Below, in pieces: positions 52,398 to 61,735 of a stretch of 64,000 nucleotides of DNA. This stretch comes from an uncultured Bizionia sp. (GTDB taxonomy: Bacteria; Bacteroidota; Bacteroidia; Flavobacteriales; Flavobacteriaceae). The notes beneath the pieces were generated by a model. It did not search any database, was not told the origin of the DNA, and saw only the letters and a list, made by a program, of their open reading frames with translations. How positions within the stretch are numbered: the stretch's first letter is position 1; each line of letters opens with the position of its first letter. The stretch lies in the NCBI GenBank assembly GCA_947496215.1, contig CANMCF010000002.1, forward strand, positions 372,001-436,000, given 5' to 3'. Both the position numbers and the translations under genes were made by a program.

Positions 52398-52415
52398 TAG
52401 TAGTAGTAGTAGTAG
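52398..52415. repeat. six-copy TAG/CTA trinucleotide repeat in the pnp leader
   Basis: Exact (TAG)6 on the plus strand, read as CTA repeats in the pnp transcript, about 45 nt before its start codon. Flanked by TTG on both sides, so it may vary in length by slippage. Confidence 0.8.
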
Positions 52416-52490
52416 TTGTGTGACCAATGAAAAACTGTAATTAGCTTCTTCAATACGAATTTTTAACGCTCTCGTATGCGTTGTATAAAC

Positions 52491-52518
52491 AAAAAAAGAG
52501 GCACGAAGCCTCTTTTTT
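52491..52518 (-). terminator. rpsO-pnp intergenic terminator/attenuator
   Basis: AAAAAAAGAGGC - ACGAA - GCCTCTTTTTT, 11 bp. It lies 4 bp after the rpsO stop on the minus strand. Because pnp shows no clear own promoter downstream, this may be an attenuator or an RNase-processing site as in other bacteria. Confidence 0.75.
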
Positions 52519-52522
52519 GTGA

Positions 52523-52792
52523 TTATTTTCTTAATCCTAATTCTTTTACTATCGCACGATATCTCAAGACATCTTTCTTAGTCAAGTAATCTAGTAGAGA
52601 TCTTCTCTTACCTACCAACTTTACCAACGAACGCTCTGTGTTGTAATCTTTACGATTGTTTTTCAAGTGCTCTGTCAAGTGGTTGATTCTGTACGTGAAT
52701 AACGCGATTTGTCCTTCTGCAGTTCCAGTATCGTTTCCTCCTTTACCGTGTTTTGCGAAGATTTCTTCTTTTGCTTCTTTTGATAAATACAT
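52523..52792 (-). CDS. rpsO: 30S ribosomal protein S15
   Basis: 89 residues from ATG 52792 (YLSKEAKEEIFAKHGKGG start, as in other Bacteroidota). The frame extends 19 codons upstream, but those would not match the family. Contains LVGKRRSLLDYL, typical S15; binds 16S rRNA and helps assemble the platform. Upstream of pnp on the same strand, as in many bacteria. Confidence 0.97.
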   Translation of the reverse strand: MYLSKEAKEEIFAKHGKGGNDTGTAEGQIALFTYRINHLTEHLKNNRKDYNTERSLVKLVGKRRSLLDYLTKKDVLRYRAIVKELGLRK

Positions 52793-52846
52793 TCTAATAT
52801 TATTTAAATGATTGTTATGTATGTTGAAAGCTTTTCTTTCAAGCGG

Positions 52847-52876
52847 CAAATATAATTATTTTAATTGAAATACAAA
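52847..52876 (-). promoter_or_regulatory. rpsO promoter (TTTG-N18-TATATTTG)
   Basis: On the minus strand, TTTG at 52876-52873, 18-nt spacer, TATATTTG at 52854-52847. This matches the Bacteroidota consensus. Transcription would begin near 52841, giving a 48-nt leader before the S15 ATG. It probably also serves pnp by read-through. Confidence 0.6.
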
Positions 52877-52894
52877 TGCCTAAGTTAAAAATAA

Positions 52895-52928
52895 AAGCAG
52901 TTCCGAACAATATTGTTCGGAACTGCTT
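52895..52928 (-). terminator. perfect 34-nt palindrome, terminator of accD
   Basis: AAGCAGTTCCGAACAAT followed directly by its exact reverse complement, without a spacer. It lies 28 bp past the accD stop; on the minus strand it is followed by TTTATTTTT. It can also slow transcription from the plus side. Confidence 0.75.
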
Positions 52929-52955
52929 AATGTATTGATAACCTATGAGTTAGTA

Positions 52956-53813
52956 TTATGCTCTCAATGGTCTATTCATTATCAAATCTATGTATTGGTT
53001 GATCTTGTTTTTCAGCTCTTTTCTTTGTGATATGAAATCCAAGAAACCGTGTTCCAATAAAAACTCGGACGTTTGGAATCCTTCCGGTAATTCTTTTCCT
53101 GTGGTATCCCTAACTATTCTTGGTCCTGCAAAACCAATTAAAGCACCTGGTTCTGCAATGTTTATGTCTCCAAGCATTGCAAAGGAAGCTGTAGTTCCCC
53201 CTGTTGTTGGATCTGTGCATAAAGAGATGTATGGTAATCCAGCTTCTGCCAATTGCGCCAGTTTTGAGGATGTCTTTGCCAATTGCATTAAAGACAATGC
53301 AGCTTCCATCATACGTGCTCCACCAGATTTTGAAATAATCATGAATGGCAACTTGTTTTTCAAGGCGTAATCTGCAGCTCTTGCGATTTTCTCACCAACG
53401 ACACTTCCCATGGATCCTCCTATGAACCCAAAGTCCATTGCGGCAATCACCATATCTTCTCCTTTGGACTTGCCAACTGCCGTGCGTACTGCATCCTTCA
53501 ATTTCGTTTTGTCTTGAGCCGCTTTCAAACGGTCTGGATATTTTTTTGTGTCTTCGAATTTAAGAGGATCCTTGGAGGTTAGATTTTCATCTAGTTCCTT
53601 GAATGCATTGTCATCAAACAGTATTTCAAAGTATTCCTTACTTCCTATTCTCACATGGTAGCCATCTTCAGGACTTACATAAAAGTTTTTTTCCAACTCT
53701 TTGGAATCTATAACTTTTCCCGTGGGAGATTTATACCACAACCCTTTAGGAATGTCTTTTTTCTCTTCGGTCGTAGTTTGTATACCTTTTTCTTTTCTTT
53801 TGAACCAAGCCAT
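52956..53813 (-). CDS. accD: acetyl-CoA carboxylase carboxyltransferase subunit beta, zinc-finger-less
   Basis: 285 residues. Transfers CO2 from carboxybiotin to acetyl-CoA in fatty acid synthesis together with AccA. The crotonase core is normal ([73 protein letters not shown]). The four zinc-ribbon cysteines near the N-terminus are gone: the segment reads [19 protein letters not shown] and [12 protein letters not shown] where others have CPxC and CPxC. As far as I recall this is usual in Flavobacteriia. The start at 53813 fits. Confidence 0.95.
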   Translation of the reverse strand: MAWFKRKEKGIQTTTEEKKDIPKGLWYKSPTGKVIDSKELEKNFYVSPEDGYHVRIGSKEYFEILFDDNAFKELDENLTSKDPLKFEDTKKYPDRLKAAQDKTKLKDAVRTAVGKSKGEDMVIAAMDFGFIGGSMGSVVGEKIARAADYALKNKLPFMIISKSGGARMMEAALSLMQLAKTSSKLAQLAEAGLPYISLCTDPTTGGTTASFAMLGDINIAEPGALIGFAGPRIVRDTTGKELPEGFQTSEFLLEHGFLDFISQRKELKNKINQYIDLIMNRPLRA

Positions 53814-53983
53814 AATATCGATTTACGATTTAATGATTTACGATTTCAGATTCAATGATCTTTGCATCGTTTGTGTTACAGATTTAGTCTGTTCTTAAAT
53901 GTTGAATACATAAAGAAATAGACTAAAGCCCAGATGCAAAATTAAAGTTTTGTTTTTAATTTTACAGTAACACCATCATAATT

Positions 53984-55051
53984 TTATAAAGTATTTACAT
54001 TGTTGAGGTCTTCGAAGGCCTTTTTTAGTCTCTCTACAAAACTAATTTCACCCTTGCGTAACCAAACTCTTGGATCGTAATGTTTTTTATTTGGAATCTC
54101 TGCACCATCCGGGTTTCCTATTTGAGTTTGCAAATAGGCTTCTTTTTCTTTCATGTAATCTCTTACTCCAGATGAAAACGCATATTGCATGTCGGTATCG
54201 ATATTCATCTTTATTACACCATAACCAATGGCTTCACGAATTTCTTCTACTGTGGAACCAGATCCTCCGTGAAAGACAAAGTCAATGTGGTTGTGAGGTA
54301 CGTTGTATTTTTCTGAAATGTGCTCTTGGGAGTTTTTTAGAATTTTCGGAGTCAATTTCACGTTTCCTGGCTTGTAGACGCCATGAACATTTCCGAAAGC
54401 GGCAGCAATTGTAAATTGGTCACTGACCTTGCTCAATTCTTCATAGGCATAAGCCACTTCCTCTGGTTGTGTGTATAATTTGGACTCGTCTACATCACTG
54501 TTGTCTACACCATCTTCTTCACCTCCTGTTATTCCCAATTCTATTTCCAATGTCATCCCCATTTTACTCATACGCTCCAAATAACGTTTGCATATTTCTA
54601 TGTTTTCCTCAAGAGGTTCTTCACTTAAGTCTATCATATGAGAACTATACAAAGGTTTTCCCGTAGCTTCGAAATGCGCTTCGCTGGCATCCAATAGACC
54701 ATCGATCCAAGGAAGTAGTTTCTTGGCACAGTGATCTGTATGTAAAATTACAGGGACACCATAGGCCTCAGCCATTAGGTGAACGTGTTTTGCGCCAGCA
54801 ATGGATCCTATGATTGCTGCTTTTTGACCTTCGTTGCTCAAGCTTTTTCCTGCATTGAAAATACCACCGCCATTTGAAAATTGAATGATGACTGGGGCAT
54901 TCAAAGCTGCAGCAGTTTCTATGACACCATTAATGGAATTTGATCCTACGACATTTACTGCCGGTAAGGCAAATCCTTTTTCCTTTGCTAGTTTGAAGAT
55001 GGCTTGAACTTCCTTTCCTGTAGCTACTCCTGGTTTTATTTGGTGTGACAT
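53984..55051 (-). CDS. fbaA: class II fructose-bisphosphate aldolase
   Basis: 355 residues. Cleaves fructose 1,6-bisphosphate with zinc. Metal ligands lie in VILHTDHCAKKL (His), the second His in AFGNVHGVYKPG, and DFVFHGGSGS (His). ELGITGGEEDGVDNS and the C-terminal MNIDTDMQYAFSSG are typical of the long type A class II enzymes. Upstream of accD by 170 bp; TACTTTTG about 35 nt before the start is a candidate -7 element. Confidence 0.96.
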   Translation of the reverse strand: MSHQIKPGVATGKEVQAIFKLAKEKGFALPAVNVVGSNSINGVIETAAALNAPVIIQFSNGGGIFNAGKSLSNEGQKAAIIGSIAGAKHVHLMAEAYGVPVILHTDHCAKKLLPWIDGLLDASEAHFEATGKPLYSSHMIDLSEEPLEENIEICKRYLERMSKMGMTLEIELGITGGEEDGVDNSDVDESKLYTQPEEVAYAYEELSKVSDQFTIAAAFGNVHGVYKPGNVKLTPKILKNSQEHISEKYNVPHNHIDFVFHGGSGSTVEEIREAIGYGVIKMNIDTDMQYAFSSGVRDYMKEKEAYLQTQIGNPDGAEIPNKKHYDPRVWLRKGEISFVERLKKAFEDLNNVNTL

Positions 55052-55169
55052 TTTTTGTTTTTTAAGTTGAAAAATTAAGCCCCAAAAGTAATCATTTTTT
55101 TGATTGTTTGTTATGAAAAATAGAGATAAAAGACCGAAAACGTTATAGTTGAAAACCCTTTTTTAGATG

Positions 55170-57701
55170 TTAAAAAGGATAGTTTATGCCTATGTTGTAG
55201 ACAGCATTTGAGAAGTTGTAATCATTAAACCAACGGTTTCTATCCTTATAGGAAGGATCATAGGTTTTAAAGCCGATATCGCCTCTTAGGACAAAGAAGT
55301 TAAAGTCCCAACGCAACCCAAAGCCGGTTCCAATGGCTATGTCCTTCAAAGAAGAGAAAGAATTGAAAGTTGCAGAGTCATCCTCGACATCGTCCAGCAC
55401 GTTCCAAATATTCCCAGCATCTATGAAAAGGGCGCCATTCAGCGATCCAAAGATATTGAACCTTCTCTCTGCACTCAAGGCAATTTTTAAATTGGCTTCA
55501 TTGAATTCGTTCGTGGTTTCCGAGCTTCCGGGACCGAGATTGTAGGCTGTCCATGCACGATTGTCGTTGGCTCCTCCTGCAAAGAAACTTTTTGAAAAAG
55601 GAATGTTTGTCGAATTCCCATACGGAATTGCAATTCCAAAGAAGGAACGTATAGCCAGTACATTCTTATTTCCCAAATCCCAATACTTAATGTAATCCAA
55701 TTCCGTTTTTACATATTGGGAATAAGCAACATTGAAGAGTTCATATTTATCATCCTCGTTTTTTTTGAGGTTCAATAGTTTGGAGGTTGCAGCAAACATG
55801 TTTCCTGCCAATTCCAATTTCAACCTGAAAATGGAGAAGTCATCATCAAAGAGATTGTCTCGTTTGTCATTTACATAATTGAAATTTGAAGAAAAAATGA
55901 GGTTGTCTTCAGTAAGTCTATTTTTTCTTTCATTTATTGAGTTTACAGATTGTAGATCGGATTGGGAGATCGAAGATCCTAGACTACCACTTGTTGCGTC
56001 TGCCAGAAATTGATTGGCTTGTGTTGGGATTGACAATGACTCATCTGAATTGATGTAACCAGAATTTATGGCTATGTTGTTCAATGTGTTGTAAGAACTC
56101 TTGTAAACCCCAAAGTAATTGGATGTATTCAGGTTTTTAACAAACAAGATGTTGAATAGGTCAAATCTATTTGTGACACGGGTATTTGGATACCATCTAT
56201 AGTTGAAGGTGCCCGTAAACGTTTGTTTGTCCAAGCCAATATTTGTCTGACTCGTCGCAGCCATGCTTATTCTTGTACTTGGAAACATGTAGTTGGGGAT
56301 TATCTTCTCTGTATTGAATGGGGAAAACAACCTAGGTATGGTCAAGTTCAAATTGGCTCCGATTTCATTGATGTCAAAAAATTGATCACGATCATTGGCG
56401 CCATCTTTCGAGGCTCCAATGGATCCTATCCCAGAAATTTCAAGCGTCTCGGCCCCCCTGAAAAGGTTTCTAAGAATCAAACTTGGATTCAAGGAGAAGC
56501 CAACCGATTGGATGTTGCTTTGTGATGCCTCGGCACTAAAACCCAAAGAAAATTTCTTCAATGGATTTAGGAAAATGTTGGCAGTCAGCGTTGTATCGGG
56601 GTTTTCAACATAATCGATCCTAGGATACCTAAACGTTTTCAGGTCACTGATTCTTCGCGATGTCCTTGGTCTATTGATGTCTTTGAAAATGCTATTTGGT
56701 GTTATGAAAATGGCGTCTGTAAGTGTCTTTGGGTTATAGCGAAGCTTTTCAATGCTATAGATGTTGAATCCATTGTAAATGGTCGAATCCACTATAGGCT
56801 TGTCTTTGTTCTCAAAGGTACTATTGGTATAGATATTTACATCTTTTACCTTGTAGATCTTAAAGGGAGTTCTTAACAATGTGTCTTCCAGTCTAATGGC
56901 TCTGTCCTTTATTTGGACATCTATTTTTACTTTTTTAGTTTTTCCAAAAGTGTCTATTTCAAAGTAAAAATAATCTTGGGAAAAGTGATAGACTCCAGAG
57001 TTCCGCATTGCATTGGTGATTCTATCCTTTTCTGTCAATACGGATTGTGTTCTGTATTGTTCTCCTAGTTTTATGGTAGAATTCTTTTCTATGGTTTTAT
57101 AGATGGAATCCACCACGGGTGAGGCTATTCTCGTTGAAAGGGAGTCTATGCTATATGGTTTTCCTGTCGTTATGGAGTAATCCACCGTAGCTCTTTGATT
57201 GTCTCCTCTGTTAGTTTCAGAAGAAGATTTGACATCAAACCAGCCATTGTTCCAGTAATAGCTTTCTAGGCGTTTCAAGGATTTTTTTGTGAGGGTATCG
57301 TTTACCACTACTGGTGCTTCACCTGTTTTCTTTATCCAATTGTTGAAGTTCTTTCTGGATCTAAGGTATTTGTCCAATTGCTTTTTGGAAAGGAAACGTT
57401 CCAGCCTTTTTCTCTTTTTTGGGTTGTTGGCCAATCTAGCGTTTAAAATGGAATCTATGTTTGGTCTGGCTGTATTGTAAATATACAGCCTTAGTGGTGT
57501 GTTCAAAAAGGGGAGTTTTTTATTAGGCCTCTGGTACAACAAGTTTTTGATGGCTTCATTCTTTACTTTTTTATCGTTCACCAAAAGTGTCGTGTTTGTT
57601 AACAAATGCTCTTTCGATGCCACTCGTTTAACAGAATTACAAGCTGTCAAAAAGCTTATAGTTACGATAATTAATATTATTTTTGAATGCTGTTGTATCA
57701 A
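55170..57701 (-). CDS. tamL: TamL-type lipoprotein of the BamA/Omp85 superfamily
   Basis: 843 residues. Lipoprotein signal with a lipobox ISFLTAC (C21). Basic N-terminal region and POTRA-like strands (~45-370, motifs LRLYIYNTARPNIDS, SLKRLESYYWNNGWFDV), then an Omp85 barrel (~400-843) ending GINYPF with the usual aromatic last residue. Contains a family-typical loop motif GGANDNRAWTAYNLGPGS. In Bacteroidota TamL replaces TamA and works with TamB in outer membrane assembly. The gene next to it on the plus strand is an rRNA/tRNA methyltransferase, an arrangement I recall for Flavobacteriia. Essential in some relatives. Confidence 0.8.
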   Translation of the reverse strand: MIQQHSKIILIIVTISFLTACNSVKRVASKEHLLTNTTLLVNDKKVKNEAIKNLLYQRPNKKLPFLNTPLRLYIYNTARPNIDSILNARLANNPKKRKRLERFLSKKQLDKYLRSRKNFNNWIKKTGEAPVVVNDTLTKKSLKRLESYYWNNGWFDVKSSSETNRGDNQRATVDYSITTGKPYSIDSLSTRIASPVVDSIYKTIEKNSTIKLGEQYRTQSVLTEKDRITNAMRNSGVYHFSQDYFYFEIDTFGKTKKVKIDVQIKDRAIRLEDTLLRTPFKIYKVKDVNIYTNSTFENKDKPIVDSTIYNGFNIYSIEKLRYNPKTLTDAIFITPNSIFKDINRPRTSRRISDLKTFRYPRIDYVENPDTTLTANIFLNPLKKFSLGFSAEASQSNIQSVGFSLNPSLILRNLFRGAETLEISGIGSIGASKDGANDRDQFFDINEIGANLNLTIPRLFSPFNTEKIIPNYMFPSTRISMAATSQTNIGLDKQTFTGTFNYRWYPNTRVTNRFDLFNILFVKNLNTSNYFGVYKSSYNTLNNIAINSGYINSDESLSIPTQANQFLADATSGSLGSSISQSDLQSVNSINERKNRLTEDNLIFSSNFNYVNDKRDNLFDDDFSIFRLKLELAGNMFAATSKLLNLKKNEDDKYELFNVAYSQYVKTELDYIKYWDLGNKNVLAIRSFFGIAIPYGNSTNIPFSKSFFAGGANDNRAWTAYNLGPGSSETTNEFNEANLKIALSAERRFNIFGSLNGALFIDAGNIWNVLDDVEDDSATFNSFSSLKDIAIGTGFGLRWDFNFFVLRGDIGFKTYDPSYKDRNRWFNDYNFSNAVYNIGINYPF

Positions 57702-57793
57702 ATAGCTTACTCTTAAAATGATTAATTAAAAATATTAATTTTGAGATTTATTTATAATTTGAATCATTGCCGATTCAAAAATACATTTTTTAA

Positions 57794-58513
57794 ATGCTAT
57801 CAAAAAGCCAAATAAAACTAATAACGCGTTTAAAGCAAAAAAAATATAGACTCCAAGATGGTTTTTTTGTTGCTGAAGGCATAAAAGTAATAAGCGAACT
57901 CATAGAGTCCTCTTTGGAATTGCACCATGTATTCAGTGTAACCTCTTTCAATATTGATGCCAATCTTGAAACTATGATAACCGAAGCCGAGTTGAAGAAA
58001 ATCAGTTTTTTAACGACACCTAACAAGGCTTTGGCTCTTTTTAAGATTCCTGAGGTTGAGGAAATAGACGAAAAGGAGTTGATTGTGGCTTTGGATGCTG
58101 TTCGTGATCCAGGTAACCTAGGAACGATAATACGCCTTTGTGATTGGTTTGGGGTAAAAGATCTAATATGTAGTTTGGATACTGTGGATTGTTATAATCC
58201 CAAGGTCATACAAGCTACCATGGGGTCGATTACCAGAGTAAATGTCAATTATATGGATTTGGAGCTTTTCCTGGAAGAAACAAACAATGACGTGTATGGT
58301 GCTTTCATGAATGGTAAGAATGTGTACAAGAGTACATTGCCAAACAAAGGGGTTCTGGTTTTTGGAAATGAGGCGAATGGTATTTCCGAAACCATTGAGA
58401 AATTGGTGACCAAAAAAATAGCAATACCGCGTTTTGGAGCATTGCAAGCTACAGAAAGTTTGAATGTGGCGACTGCAACGGCAATTATGCTAAGTGAATT
58501 TAAAAGAGGTTGA
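57794..58513 (+). CDS. TrmH/SpoU family RNA 2'-O-methyltransferase
   Basis: 239 residues. N-terminal substrate-binding part (KSQIKLITRLKQKKYRLQDG, typical of RlmB-like proteins) and C-terminal SPOUT domain: motif 1 DAVRDPGNLGTIIRLCDWFG, motif 2 VLVFGNEANGIS, motif 3 FGALQATESLNVATATAIML, which form the SAM-binding trefoil knot. It probably methylates ribose in 23S rRNA or tRNA; the substrate cannot be told. 20 bp from the end of convergent porT. Confidence 0.9.
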   Translation: MLSKSQIKLITRLKQKKYRLQDGFFVAEGIKVISELIESSLELHHVFSVTSFNIDANLETMITEAELKKISFLTTPNKALALFKIPEVEEIDEKELIVALDAVRDPGNLGTIIRLCDWFGVKDLICSLDTVDCYNPKVIQATMGSITRVNVNYMDLELFLEETNNDVYGAFMNGKNVYKSTLPNKGVLVFGNEANGISETIEKLVTKKIAIPRFGALQATESLNVATATAIMLSEFKRG

Positions 58514-58532
58514 GGTTTTCGTAAATCGAGAA

Positions 58533-59249
58533 CTATCTAAAAGTAAGATTGATGAAAACACCACGTGTTTTCATAGAACTAATGTTACCAGTCCAAGGGC
58601 TATTGGGGTCTACATCCCTCACCAATTCATCATTGATTGCAAAAACACCACGAATGGATGGGGTGAATTTGAACCAATACAAATAAAAATCTATCCCAAA
58701 ACCAATGTCATAAAACAATACGTTTTTTTTGGTTCTGAATTCTCCATTGCTATTGTCATCCGGATTCTTCTCATTGCTGGACAAATTTAAAGATGTGGCA
58801 ACACCAAAAGTAATGAAGGGTTTGAAATTGTTTAGACGTTTTGTGGATAGCCTCAACAATAATGGCAAATAGACATAGGTGGACTTGACCTCCCTCAAGA
58901 AGTCGGAGCTGTTTGTGTCCGGAATGCCTTCAAAGTAATTTTCAGAATACATTAACTCCCTGGTAGTGATGACCAATCCAGGTTCCAATCTTAAGTTGAC
59001 ATAGTCGTTAACACGAAAATCACCAACCAACCCAACATTGAATCCGGTAGATTTCAAATTAGTAATGTCCCCTTTGTTTTCTTTGTAGTCAAATTTGAAA
59101 TCTAGATTGTTAACCCCAAAATAATACCCCCAACTCAATTGTTTTTTGTCCATGTTTTGATTGTTCTGCACTTTTTCTTTGGTAAATAATTGAGCGGAAC
59201 TCGTATTGGCTACAAGTAAGAGGGTAAATAAAATAAGTAGTTTTCTCAT
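58533..59249 (-). CDS. porT: PorT/SprT-like type IX secretion outer-membrane protein
   Basis: 238 residues with signal peptide 1-19 (ends TSSAQ). About eight amphipathic strands (WGYYFGVNNLDFKFDYK, GLVGDFRVNDYVNLRLEPGL, FKPFITFGVATSLNL, FTPSIRGVFAINDEL) and C-terminal aromatic residue pattern FINLTFR. It matches PorT, needed for assembly of the type IX secretion system. The ubiE/menG neighbour upstream on the same strand is the arrangement found in many Flavobacteriia. The exported giants above show no type IX sorting signal. Confidence 0.78.
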   Translation of the reverse strand: MRKLLILFTLLLVANTSSAQLFTKEKVQNNQNMDKKQLSWGYYFGVNNLDFKFDYKENKGDITNLKSTGFNVGLVGDFRVNDYVNLRLEPGLVITTRELMYSENYFEGIPDTNSSDFLREVKSTYVYLPLLLRLSTKRLNNFKPFITFGVATSLNLSSNEKNPDDNSNGEFRTKKNVLFYDIGFGIDFYLYWFKFTPSIRGVFAINDELVRDVDPNSPWTGNISSMKTRGVFINLTFR

Positions 59250-59340
59250 CTGTTGTGTTTATTGTTCTTCAAGTTGGTAGATGTAATTCGCATAGTATGT
59301 GCCAATTGACATTGGTTTTCTTTGCTATGTTCATTTCATG

Positions 59341-60069
59341 TTACTGTTTTGATGCCGTATAAATGGTTGCCACTCCAAAAGTTTGTGGCAAATCTTTAAC
59401 ATTTATAAACCCAATATTACGTAAAATATTGTTCAGAGCTTCTCCATATGGAAAAACAGATGCAGATTCACATAGGTATTTATAAGCACTCCTATCCTTG
59501 GAAAAAGTTTTGCCTATTAACGGCAATATGTTTTTCGTGTAGAATTTATAACCTTGTTTGTAAGGTGTCTTTGTTGGCATGGATGTCTCTAGAATGACAA
59601 AGGTGCCTCCAGGTTTCAATACACGTAATATTTCCTTCAAACCGTTTTCCAAGGTTTCAAAATTACGAACACCAAAGGCTACGGTTATAGCATCAAATGT
59701 ATTGTTTTCAAAGGGCATGTTTTCGGAATCGCCCAAAACCATTTCAATTTTGGAGTCCAAGTTTTTTCTTTTTATTTTTTCTTTGCCAATTTCAAGCATT
59801 CCACTGCTTATATCCAAGCCAATGATTTTATCGGCATTGGTTTCTGCTAGATTTATGGCTAGATCTCCAGTTCCCGTAGCTATGTCCAATATGGATTTAG
59901 GTTGTGCTTCCTTTATAATGTTTACAACCTTTTTACGCCACTTTATGTCAATGCCAAAAGAAATCACACGGTTTAATCCGTCATAGTCCTTGGAGATGGT
60001 ATCAAACATTTTGGTAACCTGTTCTTTTTTGCCTAGGTCACTGTTTTTATAAGGCTTTATTTTTGTCAA
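59341..60069 (-). CDS. menG: demethylmenaquinone methyltransferase
   Basis: 242 residues, cytoplasmic/peripheral. Last step of menaquinone synthesis, with SAM. Motifs: [24 protein letters not shown]-binding [43 protein letters not shown], all typical of UbiE/MenG. Menaquinone (rather than ubiquinone) use in this phylum favours MenG. TAATTTTG at 60093-60086 is a possible -7 element. Confidence 0.95.
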   Translation of the reverse strand: MTKIKPYKNSDLGKKEQVTKMFDTISKDYDGLNRVISFGIDIKWRKKVVNIIKEAQPKSILDIATGTGDLAINLAETNADKIIGLDISSGMLEIGKEKIKRKNLDSKIEMVLGDSENMPFENNTFDAITVAFGVRNFETLENGLKEILRVLKPGGTFVILETSMPTKTPYKQGYKFYTKNILPLIGKTFSKDRSAYKYLCESASVFPYGEALNNILRNIGFINVKDLPQTFGVATIYTASKQ

Positions 60070-60378
60070 AATCTAATATTTTTGACAAAATTACAACGTT
60101 TTTAATAAAGTTTGAACTAAATACGGCAATAAGGTGATATTGTACTCCCTTTACCTTGAAAGTAGGGAGGTGTATGCCGGTGTCAAGGCAATTGATTAAG
60201 TTTAAGAAACTTGAAAACAAATAATTAATTGCTGTTGCAACAGTTAATTTAATTATATTTGTTCTTCTTTTTACATTAAAATAAAGAATGAATTATTCAC
60301 GTCACAACCTATGTCAAATAAGGAAAATGATTATTGGAGTCTACCATCTGACTATTAAAGAACAATAAAAGTAAACAG
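60070..60378. other. 309-bp region between menG and trkA
   Basis: Divergent spacer. It includes a dyad CTGTTG-CAACAG (60232-60243) inside a longer imperfect inverted AT-rich repeat, and TATATTTG at 60254-60261 that looks like a -7 element for trkA (leader about 110 nt). A TTG at 60235-60237 is 16 nt upstream, shorter than usual. The dyad overlaps the -33 position, as a repressor site would. Nothing coding was seen. Confidence 0.45.
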
Positions 60379-61728
60379 ATGAAAATAATTATTGCCGGAG
60401 CTGGTGAAGTAGGGTTTCATTTAGCGAAACTATTGTCTTACGAGTCTCAAGAGATTACGTTGATAGATACAAACAAGGAGAGTTTGGCCTATGCAGACAA
60501 CCATTTGGACATAAAAGTCCTAAAAGGTGATGCCACATCCATATCCATATTGAAAGAAGCGCGGGTTTCCAATAGTGACTTGGTCATAGCTGTTACGGCA
60601 TCGGAAACCACGAATATTACTGTTTGTGTACTTGCCAAGCAATTGGGCTCCAAGCGTACCATAGCGAGAATCTCCAATACGGAATTCATTACTCACAAAG
60701 ATGAGGTCGGATTTACCCGTTTTGGAATAGACGAATTGATCTCTCCAGAGTCCTTGGCGGCTTCCGAGATAGAATTGTTGCTCAACCAATCAGCCTTTAA
60801 TGAGAGTTATCAATTTGAGGATGGTGCTTTGACGATGGTTAGTCTAAATTTGTCTCGTGCGGCATCGTTTGTTGGCAAAACAGTAAAAGACGCTGCAGAG
60901 TTGTTTTCCGAAATTCATTTCGTGCCCATTGCAATACAACGTTTTGGAACGCAATATACCATAATACCAAGAGGAGATACACAATTTAAGGAAGGTGACA
61001 CGGTGGTTTTCATAACAAGTGAAGGTGGTGGGGAAGAGTTGTGCAAGATGACAGGTAAAACCAACGACCCCATAAAAGATGTTATGATTCTTGGAGGAAG
61101 TAAAATAGGTTACAAGACGTCTCGTGATTTAAGTTCACGAAACTTCAATGTGAAACTCATTGAAAAAGACAGGGATGTTGCTTTCGATTTTGCAGATGAA
61201 TTGGAAAACGTTTTGGTGATAAATGGAGATGGAAGAAATGTTGAATTGTTGGAGGAAGAGAATATAAATGAAATGGATGCCTTCATTTCCGTTACAGGAA
61301 ATTCCGAGACCAACATAATGTCTTGTTTGGTGGCAAAATCCAAAGGTGTTAGAAAAACAATAGCCTTGGTCGAAAACATGGATTATTTCGAATTGTCTCA
61401 ATCCATAGGTATAGATACTTTGATAAACAAGAAGTTGTTGGCAGCAAACAACATATTTAGATATATACGAAAAGGTGAAGTCGTTGCAATGACCAAACTC
61501 AACAACATGAATGCTGAATTGTTAGAATTCAGGGTGAAACCGACATCTAAAATATGCAATAAGGTCATAAAGGATCTCGAATTCCCACGTTCTGCAATAA
61601 TAGGAGGAGTCATTAGAGGAGGAAAAGGGTTGATTGCTTTGGGAGATTTTGAAATTGAAGAAGGCGATTATATCGTGGTATGCTGTTTGCCAAGATCCAT
61701 AAAACAAGTAGAAAAATTGTTCCTGTAA
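60379..61728 (+). CDS. trkA: Trk potassium uptake regulatory subunit TrkA
   Basis: 449 residues, two RCK modules: first Rossmann domain MKIIIAGAGEVGFHLAKLL (NAD-binding GxGxxG), TrkA-C after ~130-215; second Rossmann domain from ~230 (VMILGGSKIGYKTSRDL) and TrkA-C. Sits on the cytoplasmic face and gates TrkH in response to nucleotide. Eight bp before trkH, so they form an operon. Confidence 0.95.
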   Translation: MKIIIAGAGEVGFHLAKLLSYESQEITLIDTNKESLAYADNHLDIKVLKGDATSISILKEARVSNSDLVIAVTASETTNITVCVLAKQLGSKRTIARISNTEFITHKDEVGFTRFGIDELISPESLAASEIELLLNQSAFNESYQFEDGALTMVSLNLSRAASFVGKTVKDAAELFSEIHFVPIAIQRFGTQYTIIPRGDTQFKEGDTVVFITSEGGGEELCKMTGKTNDPIKDVMILGGSKIGYKTSRDLSSRNFNVKLIEKDRDVAFDFADELENVLVINGDGRNVELLEEENINEMDAFISVTGNSETNIMSCLVAKSKGVRKTIALVENMDYFELSQSIGIDTLINKKLLAANNIFRYIRKGEVVAMTKLNNMNAELLEFRVKPTSKICNKVIKDLEFPRSAIIGGVIRGGKGLIALGDFEIEEGDYIVVCCLPRSIKQVEKLFL

Positions 61729-61735
61729 CTGAAAG

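Noticed and set aside
52793-52849. Upstream 19 codons of the S15 frame
   Set aside because: S15 starts with YLSKE in the lineage and a good promoter places the transcript start just inside this extension.
53814-53980. Short direct repeats ATTTACGATTT upstream of accD as a regulatory array
   Set aside because: Only two or three short copies in AT-rich DNA; no supporting promoter geometry.
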